Notes: generated by a model not told the origin, from the letters alone. A stretch of 16,639 nt of DNA from an uncultured Clostridia bacterium (GCA_934631055.1 CAKTXP010000034.1:1-16639), one strand, 5' to 3'; positions 1 through 7,043 are shown, numbered from the stretch's first letter. Translations and numbers: made by a program.

Positions 1-143
1 TGCCCATCCGCGACGTTGCCGCCCGCCTTGGACATTCGCAGACCAGTACCACCCTTGACATTTACGCCCACGCCCTGATTGACTCCAACAGCCGCGCCAC
101 CAACGCGATTTCCCGCGCGCTGGAGGAAGCCCGAAAAGCGTGA
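1..143 (+). CDS. Tyrosine recombinase/integrase, C-terminal end (partial)
   Basis: Only the last 46 codons are present, in the frame starting at base 3 and ending at TGA 141-143. The peptide carries the C-terminal signature of tyrosine recombinases: an LGH motif followed by S-x-T-x-T-T-L-D-I-Y-A-H. The Tyr (residue 21 of the fragment) is the expected nucleophile that forms the 3'-phosphotyrosyl link. The family performs site-specific integration and excision of phages and integrative elements. The gene runs toward the 3' end of a tRNA-Arg gene about 140 bp away, the usual position of an integrase relative to its attachment site. The N-terminal arm-binding and core-binding domains lie outside the window, so phage versus conjugative element cannot be decided. 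Confidence 0.9.
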   Translation, partial: PIRDVAARLGHSQTSTTLDIYAHALIDSNSRATNAISRALEEARKA

Positions 144-147
144 TCCG

Positions 148-169
148 CCGCCGTCATTCGGCGGTTTTT
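148..169 (+). terminator. Intrinsic terminator of the integrase gene
   Basis: A 6-bp GC stem (CCGCCG 148-153, CGGCGG 159-164) with loop TCATT is followed by five T. It starts 5 bp after the integrase stop codon. Confidence 0.85.
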
Positions 170-186
170 CTATGCGGAAAAAGGGC

Positions 187-209
187 AGTAGTCCCCAGAG
201 TAGTCCCCA
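187..209. repeat. Tandem 11-bp direct repeat, AGTAGTCCCCA
   Basis: AGTAGTCCCCA occurs at 187-197 and again at 199-209, a 12-bp period. It lies between the integrase terminator and the tRNA 3' end, where arm-type binding sites of a recombinase are expected. That function is inferred from position only. Confidence 0.6.
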
Positions 210-246
210 AAGCCCACTATAACCATTTCAAAAGCATAAAAAAAGA

Positions 247-279
247 GCCTCGATTTCTCAAGTGAAATCAAGGCTTTTT
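247..279 (-). terminator. Intrinsic terminator downstream of tRNA-Arg (bidirectional)
   Basis: An 11-bp stem (247-257 with 264-274, one G-T wobble) has a 6-base loop. T runs flank it on both strands: four A at 241-244 on the plus strand serve the minus-strand transcript, and TTTTT at 275-279 serves plus-strand transcripts. It ends the tRNA transcript and may also isolate it from the integrase side. Confidence 0.85.
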
Positions 280-282
280 CGA

Positions 283-359
283 TGGTGCACCCGGCAGGAG
301 TCGAACCTGTGGCCTTCAGAGTCGGAGTCTGACGCTCTATCCAACTGAGCTACGAGTGC
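283..359 (-). tRNA. tRNA-Arg (anticodon CCG)
   Basis: The reverse complement folds as a 77-nt cloverleaf with encoded CCA. The acceptor arm is GCACTCG/CGGGTGC with one G-T pair; the D stem is GCTC/GAGC; the anticodon stem is TCAGA/TCTGA with loop CTCCGAC, giving anticodon CCG (reads CGG, Arg). The variable loop is 5 nt, and the T arm has the TTCGACT loop with one A-C mismatch at its base. The 3' end at 283 faces the integrase, so this gene is the probable attachment site of the element to the left. Confidence 0.93.
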
Positions 360-372
360 ATACCCGAAAAAC

Positions 373-401
373 ATTATATCGCTTCAAGCTCAGCTTGTCA
401 A
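373..401 (-). promoter_or_regulatory. Consensus sigma-A promoter of tRNA-Arg
   Basis: Read on the minus strand: TTGACA (396-401), a 17-bp spacer, TATAAT (373-378). This is a perfect match to the housekeeping consensus, ending about 14 bp before the tRNA 5' end. A 6-1-6 palindrome, CAAGCT C AGCTTG (385-397), overlaps the -35 side and is probably incidental. Confidence 0.9.
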
Positions 402-532
402 GATTTCCTGCCGAATCCATTTTAATTTAGTGTAGGAATACAATACATCTTGGACAAGTAGAAGAATAGCGCGAAATCGGTTATCATAAAAGCAGCCACA
501 CCCAACCACGACCGAAAGGAGCGCCATCCTTC

Positions 533-759
533 ATGAGCAACAGTATAACGCAGGACATGAACCACCGGCAATCCTTAATGAAATACGCAGAGAAGTATGG
601 AGTCAAGCGAGCAAGCCGAAAATACAACAAGAGCCGCTCGTACATCTACTTCTGGCGCGCCAGATGGGATGGAACGGTAATTCCCTAGCATGCCAATCAA
701 AGCGTCCTCACGGACATCCAGGGCAGCACACGGAGGAAGAATTGAAGCTCATCCGCCCA
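533..759 (+). pseudogene. Frameshifted, truncated transposase N-terminal fragment
   Basis: From ATG 533 (preceded by GAAAGGAG at about 515-522) a 51-codon frame runs to TAG 686-688. It contains a helix-turn-helix-like stretch, KYAEKYGVKRASRKYNKSRS, then YIYFWRARWDG. The peptide then continues in another frame (SLACQSKRPHGHPGQHTEEELKLI, given here in two frames joined near base 677-680). I recognise this as the N-terminus typical of DDE transposases and integrases of IS elements in Clostridia; the frames join if one base is restored. The likeness stops at about 756, where the terminator of the next gene begins, so the catalytic DDE domain is absent. It is a dead remnant. The family name (IS3/IS481-like) is from memory and not certain. 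Confidence 0.6.
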
Positions 760-767
760 AATCGTAT

Positions 768-804
768 CAAAATCCGCTTCCCCATTTTTTCGGAGAAGCG
801 GATT
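768..804 (-). terminator. Intrinsic terminator of the secreted protein gene
   Basis: A perfect 10-bp stem (AATCCGCTTC 771-780, GAAGCGGATT 795-804) has a 14-base loop. On the minus strand it is followed by a short T run (TTTT across the stem end, then GATAC). It lies 12 bp past the stop codon at 817. Confidence 0.7.
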
Positions 805-816
805 CTTATTCTCTTG

Positions 817-1326
817 TCAGCCGACGTCCTGCGTCTGCGCGCTGTCATCCAGAATATCCATCGAGCGCACCATCTGGTCGACGGTCGCGTCGATCTGCTC
901 TTCGCCCAATTTCTGCGGATAGACCGCCTGATAGACCAGCGTCGTCCTGCCCGACGTGACCAGCACCAGCGAAACGCGCAGGGCGTCCTGCCCGTCCTCA
1001 TCGTAATCCAGCCGGACGCCGTCCGCCGCGCATCCGCCGATCTTATCCAGATTCATATCCTGTACGCCCGTCGCGCCCGCCCAATCGCTGGCAACCAGAT
1101 CGCTGATGGACATGCTCATATCGCCATAGCGCAGCAGCTGCACATATGCGCCGCCGCTGAGCTGATACGTCTGAACAAAATCGCCGTCGTCAAAGGCGAC
1201 GTTCTCTACCATCTGAGCATCCTCCGGAAGCTGCACCAGCAGCACCGGCGCTCCTTCTGCCCAAGCACAGGTCAGACCGCTGAGCATCAGCATCAGGACG
1301 GTCAGCCCGATCATCAACTTTTTCAT
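817..1326 (-). CDS. Secreted protein of unknown function, possibly DcrB/PsbP-like
   Basis: A 169-residue protein from ATG 1326, preceded by AAGGAGG and a 7-nt spacing. An upstream in-frame ATG at 1374 lies about at or before the predicted transcription start, so it is rejected. Residues 1-24 form a Sec signal peptide (MKK, a hydrophobic core, then AWA before EG). The Cys in GLTC is not a good lipobox, so signal peptidase I cleavage is more likely. The mature part, about 145 residues, alternates strand-like segments with a C-terminal helix (EEQIDATVDQMVRSMDIL). The order of elements and an AGAT-V...IGG segment resemble the anchored protein at 11967-12512. I do not recognise a named family; a Mog1/PsbP/DcrB-type fold is a guess from the pattern. 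It is monocistronic. Confidence 0.75.
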   Translation of the reverse strand: MKKLMIGLTVLMLMLSGLTCAWAEGAPVLLVQLPEDAQMVENVAFDDGDFVQTYQLSGGAYVQLLRYGDMSMSISDLVASDWAGATGVQDMNLDKIGGCAADGVRLDYDEDGQDALRVSLVLVTSGRTTLVYQAVYPQKLGEEQIDATVDQMVRSMDILDDSAQTQDVG

Positions 1327-1374
1327 CTTGTTCCTCCTTGCCCGCCGCGCAGGCGCGCTTTGGGACTGCGCCAT

Positions 1375-1403
1375 ATTATATCACCCAAGCCCAATTCCGT
1401 CAA
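1375..1403 (-). promoter_or_regulatory. Sigma-A promoter of the secreted protein gene
   Basis: On the minus strand: TTGACG (1398-1403), 17-bp spacer, TATAAT (1375-1380) with an extended TG two bases upstream. Predicted start is near 1368, leaving a leader of about 40 nt before ATG 1326 and excluding the ATG at 1374. Confidence 0.85.
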
Positions 1404-1409
1404 ACATGC

Positions 1410-1438
1410 TTTTCTCTTTTCGGAAATCATGGTATAAT
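1410..1438 (+). promoter_or_regulatory. Extended -10 promoter of the asparaginase gene
   Basis: TGGTATAAT, with the -10 at 1433-1438, is an extended -10. A poor -35 (TTTTCT, 1410-1415) lies 17 bp upstream. It is back to back with the promoter of the divergent gene, so the two RNA polymerases may compete in this short region. Confidence 0.65.
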
Positions 1439-1471
1439 CCATCCATCACCTCACAGGGAGTGCATTGTTTC

Positions 1472-2494
1472 ATGAAAAAGATCCTGCTCATCGCCACCGG
1501 CGGCACCATTGCCAGCCGTCCGACGGACAACGGGCTTGCCCCCGAGCTGCTGGCGGGCGATATCCTGCGCTGCGTGCCGGCGCTGGCAGAGCTTTGCCAG
1601 ATCGACGCCGTACAGCCCATGAACATCGACTCAACCAACATGGCGCCGGATTGCTGGCTCGCCCTCGCCGCGTGCCTGCGCGAGCATTACGACGATTACG
1701 ACGGCTTTGTCATCACGCACGGCACGGATACGATGGCGTATACCGCCTGCGCGCTGTCCTATCTGGTTCAGGGAAGCGCCAAGCCCATCGTGCTGACCGG
1801 TTCGCAGAAATCCATCTACGTTCAGGACACGGATGCCCGCCGAAATCTGTTTGACGCCTTTGTCGCCGCGCAGGACGACACGCTCGCGGGCGTATACATC
1901 GTCTTTGACGGGCGCGTCATCCTCGGCACGCGTGCGCGCAAGACGCGTACCAAATCGATGAACGCCTTTTCCAGCATCGACTATCCCGACGTGGCGCTCC
2001 TGCGCGAAGGGCGCATCCTGCATTACATTCGGGAAGCCAAGCCGGAACATCCGCCGGTCTTTTACGACCGGCTGAATCCGAGCGTCTTTGTCCTGCGGCT
2101 GATTCCGGGCATGAATCCGGAGGTTCTGCGGCTGCTGGCGAATCACTTTGACGCGCTGGTCATCGAGAGCTTTGGCGTGGGCGGTCTGCCATGTTACGAG
2201 CAGAAGGATTTCCTCTCCGCTGCGTCCGCGTGGAGCGGCGCAGGCAAGCCCATCGTCATCACGACGCAGGTTCCGCACGAGGGAAGCGACCTGGCGGTCT
2301 ATCAGGTCGGCGCGCGCGCAGCGGCGCAGCCCGGCATCCTGCAAGCCTACACGATGACGGCGGAAGCGGTCGCAACCAAGCTGATGTGGATCTTGCCGCA
2401 GACGCGCGACCTTGCTGAAATCAAGAAGCTCTTCTACTCGCCGATCGCGCGCGACCTTCTGGTCTTTGAAGGCTCTCAGGAAACAGACGATTGA
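1472..2494 (+). CDS. ansA: Type I (cytosolic) L-asparaginase
   Basis: 340 residues; hydrolyses L-asparagine to aspartate and ammonia. ATG 1472 follows GGGAG at 1455-1459 and gives a start directly before the conserved first strand; the open frame extends upstream to 1328 but across the promoter. Signatures: ATGGTIAS at 8-15 with nucleophilic Thr12; a substrate-binding DST segment at 53-55; HGTDTM at 83-88 with Thr85-Asp86; and Lys157 in RARKTR, completing the Thr-Asp-Lys triad of the family. There is no signal peptide, and the length matches type I enzymes rather than periplasmic type II. It is monocistronic with its own promoter. The activity call is firm at family level; glutaminase side activity cannot be judged. 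Confidence 0.93.
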   Translation: MKKILLIATGGTIASRPTDNGLAPELLAGDILRCVPALAELCQIDAVQPMNIDSTNMAPDCWLALAACLREHYDDYDGFVITHGTDTMAYTACALSYLVQGSAKPIVLTGSQKSIYVQDTDARRNLFDAFVAAQDDTLAGVYIVFDGRVILGTRARKTRTKSMNAFSSIDYPDVALLREGRILHYIREAKPEHPPVFYDRLNPSVFVLRLIPGMNPEVLRLLANHFDALVIESFGVGGLPCYEQKDFLSAASAWSGAGKPIVITTQVPHEGSDLAVYQVGARAAAQPGILQAYTMTAEAVATKLMWILPQTRDLAEIKKLFYSPIARDLLVFEGSQETDD

Positions 2495-2497
2495 CGG

Positions 2498-2518
2498 CTG
2501 GGTTTTCTTCCCAGTTTA
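2498..2518 (+). terminator. Weak intrinsic terminator after asparaginase
   Basis: A 5-bp stem (CTGGG 2498-2502, CCCAG 2510-2514) with a 7-base loop is followed by TTTAG, 3 bp past the stop codon. It is weak; the stronger hairpin at 2751-2790 may back it up. Confidence 0.5.
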
Positions 2519-2529
2519 GAAAAAAACGA

Positions 2530-2743
2530 GGGGGTACGTTGGGGCTTTGCCCCAAACCCCAGCAGGGAACCTTGTTCCCTGCACCCTTTCTCCGCTTCGC
2601 GGCGGCTTTAATCCCTTTTCCTTCATTTATCGCTCCGCGATAAATGTCTGGGTAGATGATTAAAACTGCCGCGAAGCGAAGATGGGAGTCTGAGGGATGA
2701 AATCCCTCAGGCGGGTTTGGGCGGCAGCCCAACGTTCCCCCCC
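2530..2743. repeat. Hairpin-rich dispersed repeat, copy A (214 bp)
   Basis: First of four related intergenic copies. Its ends are inverted (GGGGGTACGTTGGGGC at left, GCCCAACGTTCCCCCCC at right). Inside, in order: TTGGGGC/GCCCCAA (2539-2545, 2549-2555); CAGGGAAC/GTTCCCTG (2563-2570, 2574-2581); an 11-bp long-range pair, CGCTTCGCGGC 2593-2603 with GCCGCGAAGCG 2668-2678; this encloses a perfect 10-bp hairpin CATTTATCGC/GCGATAAATG (2624-2633, 2637-2646); then CTGAGGGAT/ATCCCTCAG (2690-2698, 2702-2710) and TTGGGC/GCCCAA (2717-2722, 2727-2732). It sits between two convergent genes and has no coding capacity. The gene gap 2495-2792 is filled by this repeat and the two terminators. Confidence 0.85.
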
Positions 2744-2750
2744 TTCACTC

Positions 2751-2790
2751 AAAAACCACGGTCGCCTGCTCGGCGAAACCGTGGTTTTTT
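2751..2790. terminator. Strong bidirectional terminator between convergent genes
   Basis: A perfect 12-bp stem (AAAAACCACGGT 2751-2762, ACCGTGGTTTTT 2778-2789) contains an inner CGCC/GGCG pairing and has A and T tracts on both sides. It serves the asparaginase on the plus strand and the reductase gene on the minus strand, whose stop codon is 3 bp away. Confidence 0.9.
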
Positions 2791-2792
2791 AT

Positions 2793-3695
2793 TCAATATG
2801 CCGCTTCCATTTTCTTAACTGTGTCGTATAGCCAGCGGTTGACCGGTACGTCTAAACCAAATCTCTCCGCGCGGCGGATGATGGTTCCCGCAAAGAGTTC
2901 GACTTCGCTCTTCCTGTGCGCTTCCCCATCCTGCCGCATGCTCGGCTTGCCCGTCGGCGAAAGCGAATCCCCCAGCTGAACCCAGCCGTCAAATTCCTCG
3001 TCGCTGACGGGATAGCCCTCTAACTCTGCCAGCTTCTGTACCTCGCGCATCGCGGCAAGCATGATCTCCCGCGGCTTTCCTGATCTCTGTACTGTGCCGT
3101 AGTCGCCTTCAAAGACCATGACCGTCTGATTGATGCCCACGTTAAGCATCAGCTTGCCCCACTGTCTGCGCACCATGTCGCCCACCGGCTGCGCCGTCAC
3201 GCCATGCGCATTGAGAAAATCCGCGACCTGCTGCACGCGCGGGGATATCGCGCCCGGCTCCTTTTCGCCCAGCACGATGACGCCCGCATGCGCATAGGTC
3301 AGCGCGCTGCCGGTCTTGACCGCGTCCATGCCCTGCGCAACGCAGTAAAGCACATTCTTTTCGCCAAAGCGCGCGGCGATGGTCTCCTCGCTGCTGACGC
3401 CGTTGAGGACGGAAAGGATGAGCGTGTTTTCGCCGATAAAGCCCTCCGCCGTATCCATCGCGCCGCGCAAACCGCTTTCCTTAGTCGCGAAAATCAACAG
3501 ATCGACCGGCTCAGCCTGTGCCGGCGTTTTATACGCGAACGCAACCGGTTCTCCGTTGCAAAGCACGCCGTCCCTCCGGTAGCGCTGAACGCGCGCTTCA
3601 TCCGCAATGATGCTCACATCCGCGCCGCCGCTGAGCAGCCTTTCGCCAAAGAGCACGCCGAGCGCACCCAAGCCCACGATTCCAACCATCTGCAT
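2793..3695 (-). CDS. panE: Ketopantoate reductase (PanE/ApbA) family protein
   Basis: 300 residues, the usual family length. The family reduces 2-dehydropantoate to pantoate with NADPH. Seen: Rossmann motif GLGALG at 8-13; ATK with Lys72; LNGV with Asn98; the catalytic segment WGKLMLNVGIN with Lys181 and Asn185; and PSMRQD...SEVE with Ser252 and Glu264, which match the substrate-binding Ser and Glu of E. coli PanE. Start ATG 3695 has AAAGGAG with 8-nt spacing; this site lies inside the last codons of the endonuclease IV gene, whose stop is 3 bp upstream, so the two are coupled. No panB, panC or panD is nearby, and the family has paralogues acting on other 2-keto acids, so the substrate is not certain. 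Confidence 0.85.
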   Translation of the reverse strand: MQMVGIVGLGALGVLFGERLLSGGADVSIIADEARVQRYRRDGVLCNGEPVAFAYKTPAQAEPVDLLIFATKESGLRGAMDTAEGFIGENTLILSVLNGVSSEETIAARFGEKNVLYCVAQGMDAVKTGSALTYAHAGVIVLGEKEPGAISPRVQQVADFLNAHGVTAQPVGDMVRRQWGKLMLNVGINQTVMVFEGDYGTVQRSGKPREIMLAAMREVQKLAELEGYPVSDEEFDGWVQLGDSLSPTGKPSMRQDGEAHRKSEVELFAGTIIRRAERFGLDVPVNRWLYDTVKKMEAAY

Positions 3696-3698
3696 GGC

Positions 3699-4538
3699 TC
3701 AATCTCCTTTGTATTCTCCGCGCAGGAGCGCGATCTCCCGCGCGTATCCGTCCAAATCGTTCGGCGTTTCCAGATAGAAAGGCAGTTTTCTGAGCGCGGG
3801 ATGGTTGATGATGCGCACGACGGCTTCCAGCCCCAGACTGCCCTTTCCAATCTGCTCATGCCTGTCCTTATGACTTCCCATCGGGTTTTTGCTGTCGTTC
3901 AGATGGATGGCTTTCAGCCTGTCCAGCCCCAGCACACGGTCGAATGTTTCCAATACATCATCCAGCTGTTCGACGATATCGTACCCCGCGTCATAGACAT
4001 GACAGGTATCCAGACAGACGCCAAGCCTGCCGCCCACCCGTGTGCTGTCGATGATGGCGCGAATCTCTTCAAAACTGCGCCCCACTTCGCTGCCCTTGCC
4101 CGCCATTGTTTCCAGCAGGACGGGCGTTTTGATTTCCGGCGTCATGACCGTATCGAGCATCTGCGCGATATAGCGCACGCCGACGTCCGCGCCCTGCTTG
4201 ACGTGGCTGCCCGGATGGAAATTGAGCATCGCATTCGGCAGATGCGAAAGCCGCGCAAGGTCATCCGTCATCGTCCGAATCGCAAAATCGCGGATGGACG
4301 CATCCGCCGCGCACGCGTTGAGCGTATACGGCGCATGCGCGAGAATGGGCGCAAAATGATGCTCTTCCATCAACGCGTTCAGCGCGTTGGCGTCGGCTTC
4401 GTCAAAAGGCTTGACGCTGCCGCCGCGCGGATTGCGCGTAAAGAATTGAAACGTATCCGCGCCGAGGGCAAGCGCCTGCTTTCCCATCGCCAGATAGCCG
4501 TTCGAGCAGGACAGATGACAGCCGATGTGCAGCATCAT
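3699..4538 (-). CDS. nfo: Endonuclease IV (AP endonuclease, family 2)
   Basis: 279 residues; cleaves DNA 5' of abasic sites in base excision repair, in the cytoplasm, with a trinuclear zinc centre. All nine metal ligands of the family can be placed: His68 (HAPY), His108 (NFHPGSH), Glu143 (LLETMAGKG), Asp177 and His180 (LDTCH), His212 (HLNDS), Asp225 and His227 (KDRHE) and Glu257 (LETP). ATG 4538 overlaps the stop codon of the protease gene by 4 bp (ATGA). A second ATG directly after, at 4535, has the better spacing to GGAGG and may be the real start. It is the middle gene of a coupled three-gene run with the protease and the PanE-family gene. Confidence 0.96.
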   Translation of the reverse strand: MMLHIGCHLSCSNGYLAMGKQALALGADTFQFFTRNPRGGSVKPFDEADANALNALMEEHHFAPILAHAPYTLNACAADASIRDFAIRTMTDDLARLSHLPNAMLNFHPGSHVKQGADVGVRYIAQMLDTVMTPEIKTPVLLETMAGKGSEVGRSFEEIRAIIDSTRVGGRLGVCLDTCHVYDAGYDIVEQLDDVLETFDRVLGLDRLKAIHLNDSKNPMGSHKDRHEQIGKGSLGLEAVVRIINHPALRKLPFYLETPNDLDGYAREIALLRGEYKGD

Positions 4539-5758
4539 TCCGCCTCCGGTTCCGTTGCCGTTTCGCCCGTCAGCACTTCGATGGCGCGTTGAAGCTGCGC
4601 GTCGTTCTCATGCGGCAGGTTGTTGATGCCATAGCGCGTAACCGCGTCCGCGTCCAGCTCGACCTCGACATCCGGCTCGATACCGATGCCGTGGATGCAC
4701 TCGCCGCTGGGCGTATAATAGCGCGCGGTCGTGACCTTCATGCCGCTTCCGTCCACGAACTCCAGCGAGCTTTGGACGATGCCCTTGCCGAACGTCTTGG
4801 TTCCGACGAGCGTACCGGCATGATTGTCGCGAATCGCGCCCGCGAGGATCTCGGACGCGCTGGCGCTGTATCCGTTGACCAGCACCGCCATCGGCACGTC
4901 GTAATACTCGCCGTCGATCTTCTCTTCCGTCACGTTGCCGTTCTTATCCTTCATGGACACGACGACGCCCTCCGGCAGGATGAGATCCGCCATCTTGACG
5001 CAGGTATCCACCAGACCGCCGCCGTTGTTGCGCAGGTCGATAATCATGCCACTGACATTCGCCGCCTTGAACGCGTCGATGGCTTCCGCGAAGCCTTCAT
5101 AGGCGTCGCCGAGGAAGTCGAACACCATCACATAGCCGATGTTGCCGTCGAGGATCTCATACTCGACGTAATTGATGTTGATATCCTCGCGCATCACATC
5201 GAAATCCATCGTCTCCAAATCGCGCAGGACGGTCACCTTGACGCTTTCGCCCGGCGTGCCGCGCATGACGCTGACCGCTTCATCCATCTCATAGGCCGTG
5301 TAATACACGTCGTTGACATAGACGATCTTGTCGCCCGCCTGAATGCCCGCGCTCTCGGCAGGGCTTCCTTTAAATACGCGGGTCACGGTGATGAGTTTGC
5401 TATCCGGGTCGGCGAGGAGCTGACAGCCGATTCCGGCGTACTTGCCCTCCGTCTCCTCGTTGAATTTCGCCATCTCTTCCTTGGTATAATAGACGCTGTA
5501 TACGTCGCCGATGCCTGCCATCAGTCCGACAGCGGCGTTTTCGAGCATGGCGTCCTCGTCCACGTCCTCATAATAATAGTTTTCCACAAGCTGAAACAGC
5601 GTCTCCAGCTTCTGATATTTCTGAAGCGATTCATATTCTTCGCGGGAGATGGTGACGGTATCCTCCTGCTTGAACATGGGCAGGCTCGCCGCCTGCGCGG
5701 GTATGGCGCTGAGCGTCAGCGCGCCGGCTAAAAGAAACGGGACAAATTTTCTTCTCAT
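4535..5758 (-). CDS. ctpA: S41 C-terminal processing peptidase with PDZ domain
   Basis: 407 residues from ATG 5758. A GTG three codons upstream (5767) is the alternative; AAGGA is 12 nt from the ATG but only 3 nt from the GTG, so neither is ideal, and the ATG gives a standard signal peptide (RRK, hydrophobic core, AQA near 24). The protease is exported and cuts protein C-termini outside the membrane. The PDZ domain spans about 105-185 (GIGCQL...GSPAESAGIQAGDKI), followed by the S41 core with DLRNNGGG. The Ser-Lys dyad is Ser300 in SASASE and Lys325 in FGKG, 25 residues apart as in E. coli Prc. In Bacillus, relatives (CtpB) act in sporulation signalling; a role here is not shown. It is followed by nfo with a 4-bp overlap. 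Confidence 0.94.
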   Translation of the reverse strand: MRRKFVPFLLAGALTLSAIPAQAASLPMFKQEDTVTISREEYESLQKYQKLETLFQLVENYYYEDVDEDAMLENAAVGLMAGIGDVYSVYYTKEEMAKFNEETEGKYAGIGCQLLADPDSKLITVTRVFKGSPAESAGIQAGDKIVYVNDVYYTAYEMDEAVSVMRGTPGESVKVTVLRDLETMDFDVMREDININYVEYEILDGNIGYVMVFDFLGDAYEGFAEAIDAFKAANVSGMIIDLRNNGGGLVDTCVKMADLILPEGVVVSMKDKNGNVTEEKIDGEYYDVPMAVLVNGYSASASEILAGAIRDNHAGTLVGTKTFGKGIVQSSLEFVDGSGMKVTTARYYTPSGECIHGIGIEPDVEVELDADAVTRYGINNLPHENDAQLQRAIEVLTGETATEPEAE

Positions 5759-5782
5759 TCTGTTCACAATTCCTTTCTAATT

Positions 5783-5811
5783 GAAAAGAGCCGACCTGTT
5801 TATCGGTCGGC
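5783..5811 (-). terminator. Hairpin terminator between the PucR-type gene and ctpA
   Basis: A 7-bp stem (GCCGACC 5790-5796, GGTCGGC 5805-5811) is followed on the minus strand by TCTTTTC. It lies in the 59- to 68-bp gap, so ctpA is at least partly separated from the upstream regulator. I see no good promoter between the hairpin and ctpA, so read-through may supply ctpA. Confidence 0.7.
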
Positions 5812-5826
5812 AGTTTCCGCAGCGGC

Positions 5827-6897
5827 TTAATAGACCGGACGCGGCTTATCCTTGCCGCTCTTGCCGAGCAGCATCATCATCTTAAAGGTCACGGCGTCGT
5901 CAAATTTGCGCAGGTCAAGCCCTGTCTGGCGCTGCACCTTGTCCAGACGATAGACCAGCGTGTTGCGGTGAATATAGAGCTGGCGCGCCGTATCGGACAG
6001 GTTCAGATCCTTGGCAAAGAACATCTCGATGGTATGCAGCATCTCGTCGTTGAACAGGCGCGCGGTCTTGCGGTTGAAGAGGATGCCGTGATAACGGGCG
6101 CCCATCTCGCGCGGGATATCCATCAGGAAGCGCTCCAGAACCAGGCTGCGATAGACATAGATGTGCTGCTCGGTCAGGAAGATACGGCCGACCTCGACCG
6201 CGCGGCGGGACTCGCGATAGCTCTCGCCGATCTCCGGGAAGGTCTTTTTCGGCTCGCCGATACCGACGACGCAGCTCTTTCCCGCCTCGTCAAGCAGCGT
6301 CTGCTCGATCGCCTCAGCAAGCTGGAACAGCTCGTCAAAGGATTCGACATTTTCCATGCTCTTGAGGAACACGACGGTATGCCGATCCATCTCGACCAGC
6401 AGATCGCCGCCAGCGCGCGGGACAAGCTCTTCGAGCATGTTGAACGCAGTCTCGTTCTCGGTCTGCAAGATCTGGAACGTAAGCACGCAGCGCTCACGGT
6501 TCATCTCGATCTGATGCTCATGCGCCAGCGCTTCCAGCTCGGAACCCGCAAGCTCTTCGCGAAGCACACGGCGATAGACGTCGTAGCGGCTCTGAATCGG
6601 CGCTTCGCCGCGGCCCATGGACTGAACCATCGCGCCCGCAAGCACGATGCAGTCATGCGTCGCCGCGCCCTGCGCATCCGCGCAGAGGATCAGCTCCGGC
6701 GTGATGCCGATCATCAGGAAGGTCTTTCCCTCAAAGGCGACCGGCATGCCCGGCTCCATGAACTCCGGCAGGTTGATCTTGCTGCGGTTTTCTTCCGGCA
6801 AAAGAACAGTTCCCTCGGTGTCCAGCAGCCAGAGCGGCTGCATCAGACGCGCAAGAACCTGTTGAATCTGATTTAAAAAACGCTTCTCAGGAATCAT
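5827..6897 (-). CDS. CdaR/PucR-type transcriptional regulator
   Basis: 356 residues. The C-terminal 48 residues (about 297-344: LSDTARQLYIHRNTLVYRLDKV, given as 22 residues split at LYIH | RNTL, then TGLDLRKFDDAV) are the PucR-type helix-turn-helix, in which RNTL-x-YRL is the recognition part. Upstream, about 125-260, is a GGDEF-like CdaR middle segment (CVLTFQI, VVFLKSM, CVVGIGEP, SYRESRRAVEVG). The N-terminal 110 residues may be a ligand-sensing domain. Such proteins activate sugar-acid, purine or amino-acid genes; the ligand here is unknown. ATG 6897 follows AGGAG with a 10-nt spacing. It lies directly downstream of the MsmK-like ATPase gene but is separated from it by a strong terminator and has its own promoter. 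Confidence 0.85.
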   Translation of the reverse strand: MIPEKRFLNQIQQVLARLMQPLWLLDTEGTVLLPEENRSKINLPEFMEPGMPVAFEGKTFLMIGITPELILCADAQGAATHDCIVLAGAMVQSMGRGEAPIQSRYDVYRRVLREELAGSELEALAHEHQIEMNRERCVLTFQILQTENETAFNMLEELVPRAGGDLLVEMDRHTVVFLKSMENVESFDELFQLAEAIEQTLLDEAGKSCVVGIGEPKKTFPEIGESYRESRRAVEVGRIFLTEQHIYVYRSLVLERFLMDIPREMGARYHGILFNRKTARLFNDEMLHTIEMFFAKDLNLSDTARQLYIHRNTLVYRLDKVQRQTGLDLRKFDDAVTFKMMMLLGKSGKDKPRPVY

Positions 6898-6917
6898 TTT
6901 TGGCTTTCTCCTCTCAG

Positions 6918-6927
6918 CGGTACCGCC
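6918..6927. promoter_or_regulatory. GCGGTACCGC palindrome in the regulator leader
   Basis: A perfect 10-bp palindrome lies between the -10 box (6951-6956) and the ribosome binding site of the PucR-type gene. It could be an autoregulatory site or chance. Confidence 0.3.
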
Positions 6928-6950
6928 AGGACTTAAAACAAATATAAGTC

Positions 6951-6956
6951 ATTATA
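6951..6956 (-). promoter_or_regulatory. Probable -10 box of the PucR-type gene
   Basis: TATAAT on the minus strand, in an AT-rich stretch about 54 bp before the start codon. No good -35 is seen at 17 bp (GGATTT), which fits a promoter needing an activator. Confidence 0.5.
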
Positions 6957-7043
6957 ACGTATAACTCGACAAAAATCCATAGATACGCAAAAATATCTCC
7001 GCTAATTTGGCAAAATGTACCGTATATTTGTGGAAAATACACA

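Noticed and set aside
664..1437. 257-codon plus-strand open frame
   Set aside because: Only its first 30 codons resemble a protein (the transposase remnant). The rest is antisense to the secreted protein gene, which has a clear promoter, ribosome binding site, signal peptide and terminator.
1328..1471. N-terminal extension of asparaginase
   Set aside because: It would be translated across both divergent promoters, upstream of the predicted transcription start. ATG 1472 lies right at the conserved first strand of the family.
2421..2732. Minus-strand open frame starting MGCRPN
   Set aside because: It begins in the right hairpin of repeat copy A and runs across the repeat into the asparaginase gene. 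The same MGCRPN start recurs at 9950-10177 in copy B, so it is a by-product of the repeat sequence.
2530..2743. CRISPR array or tRNA-like cluster
   Set aside because: The repeats are inverted, differ from one another and have no regular spacers; no cas genes are present.
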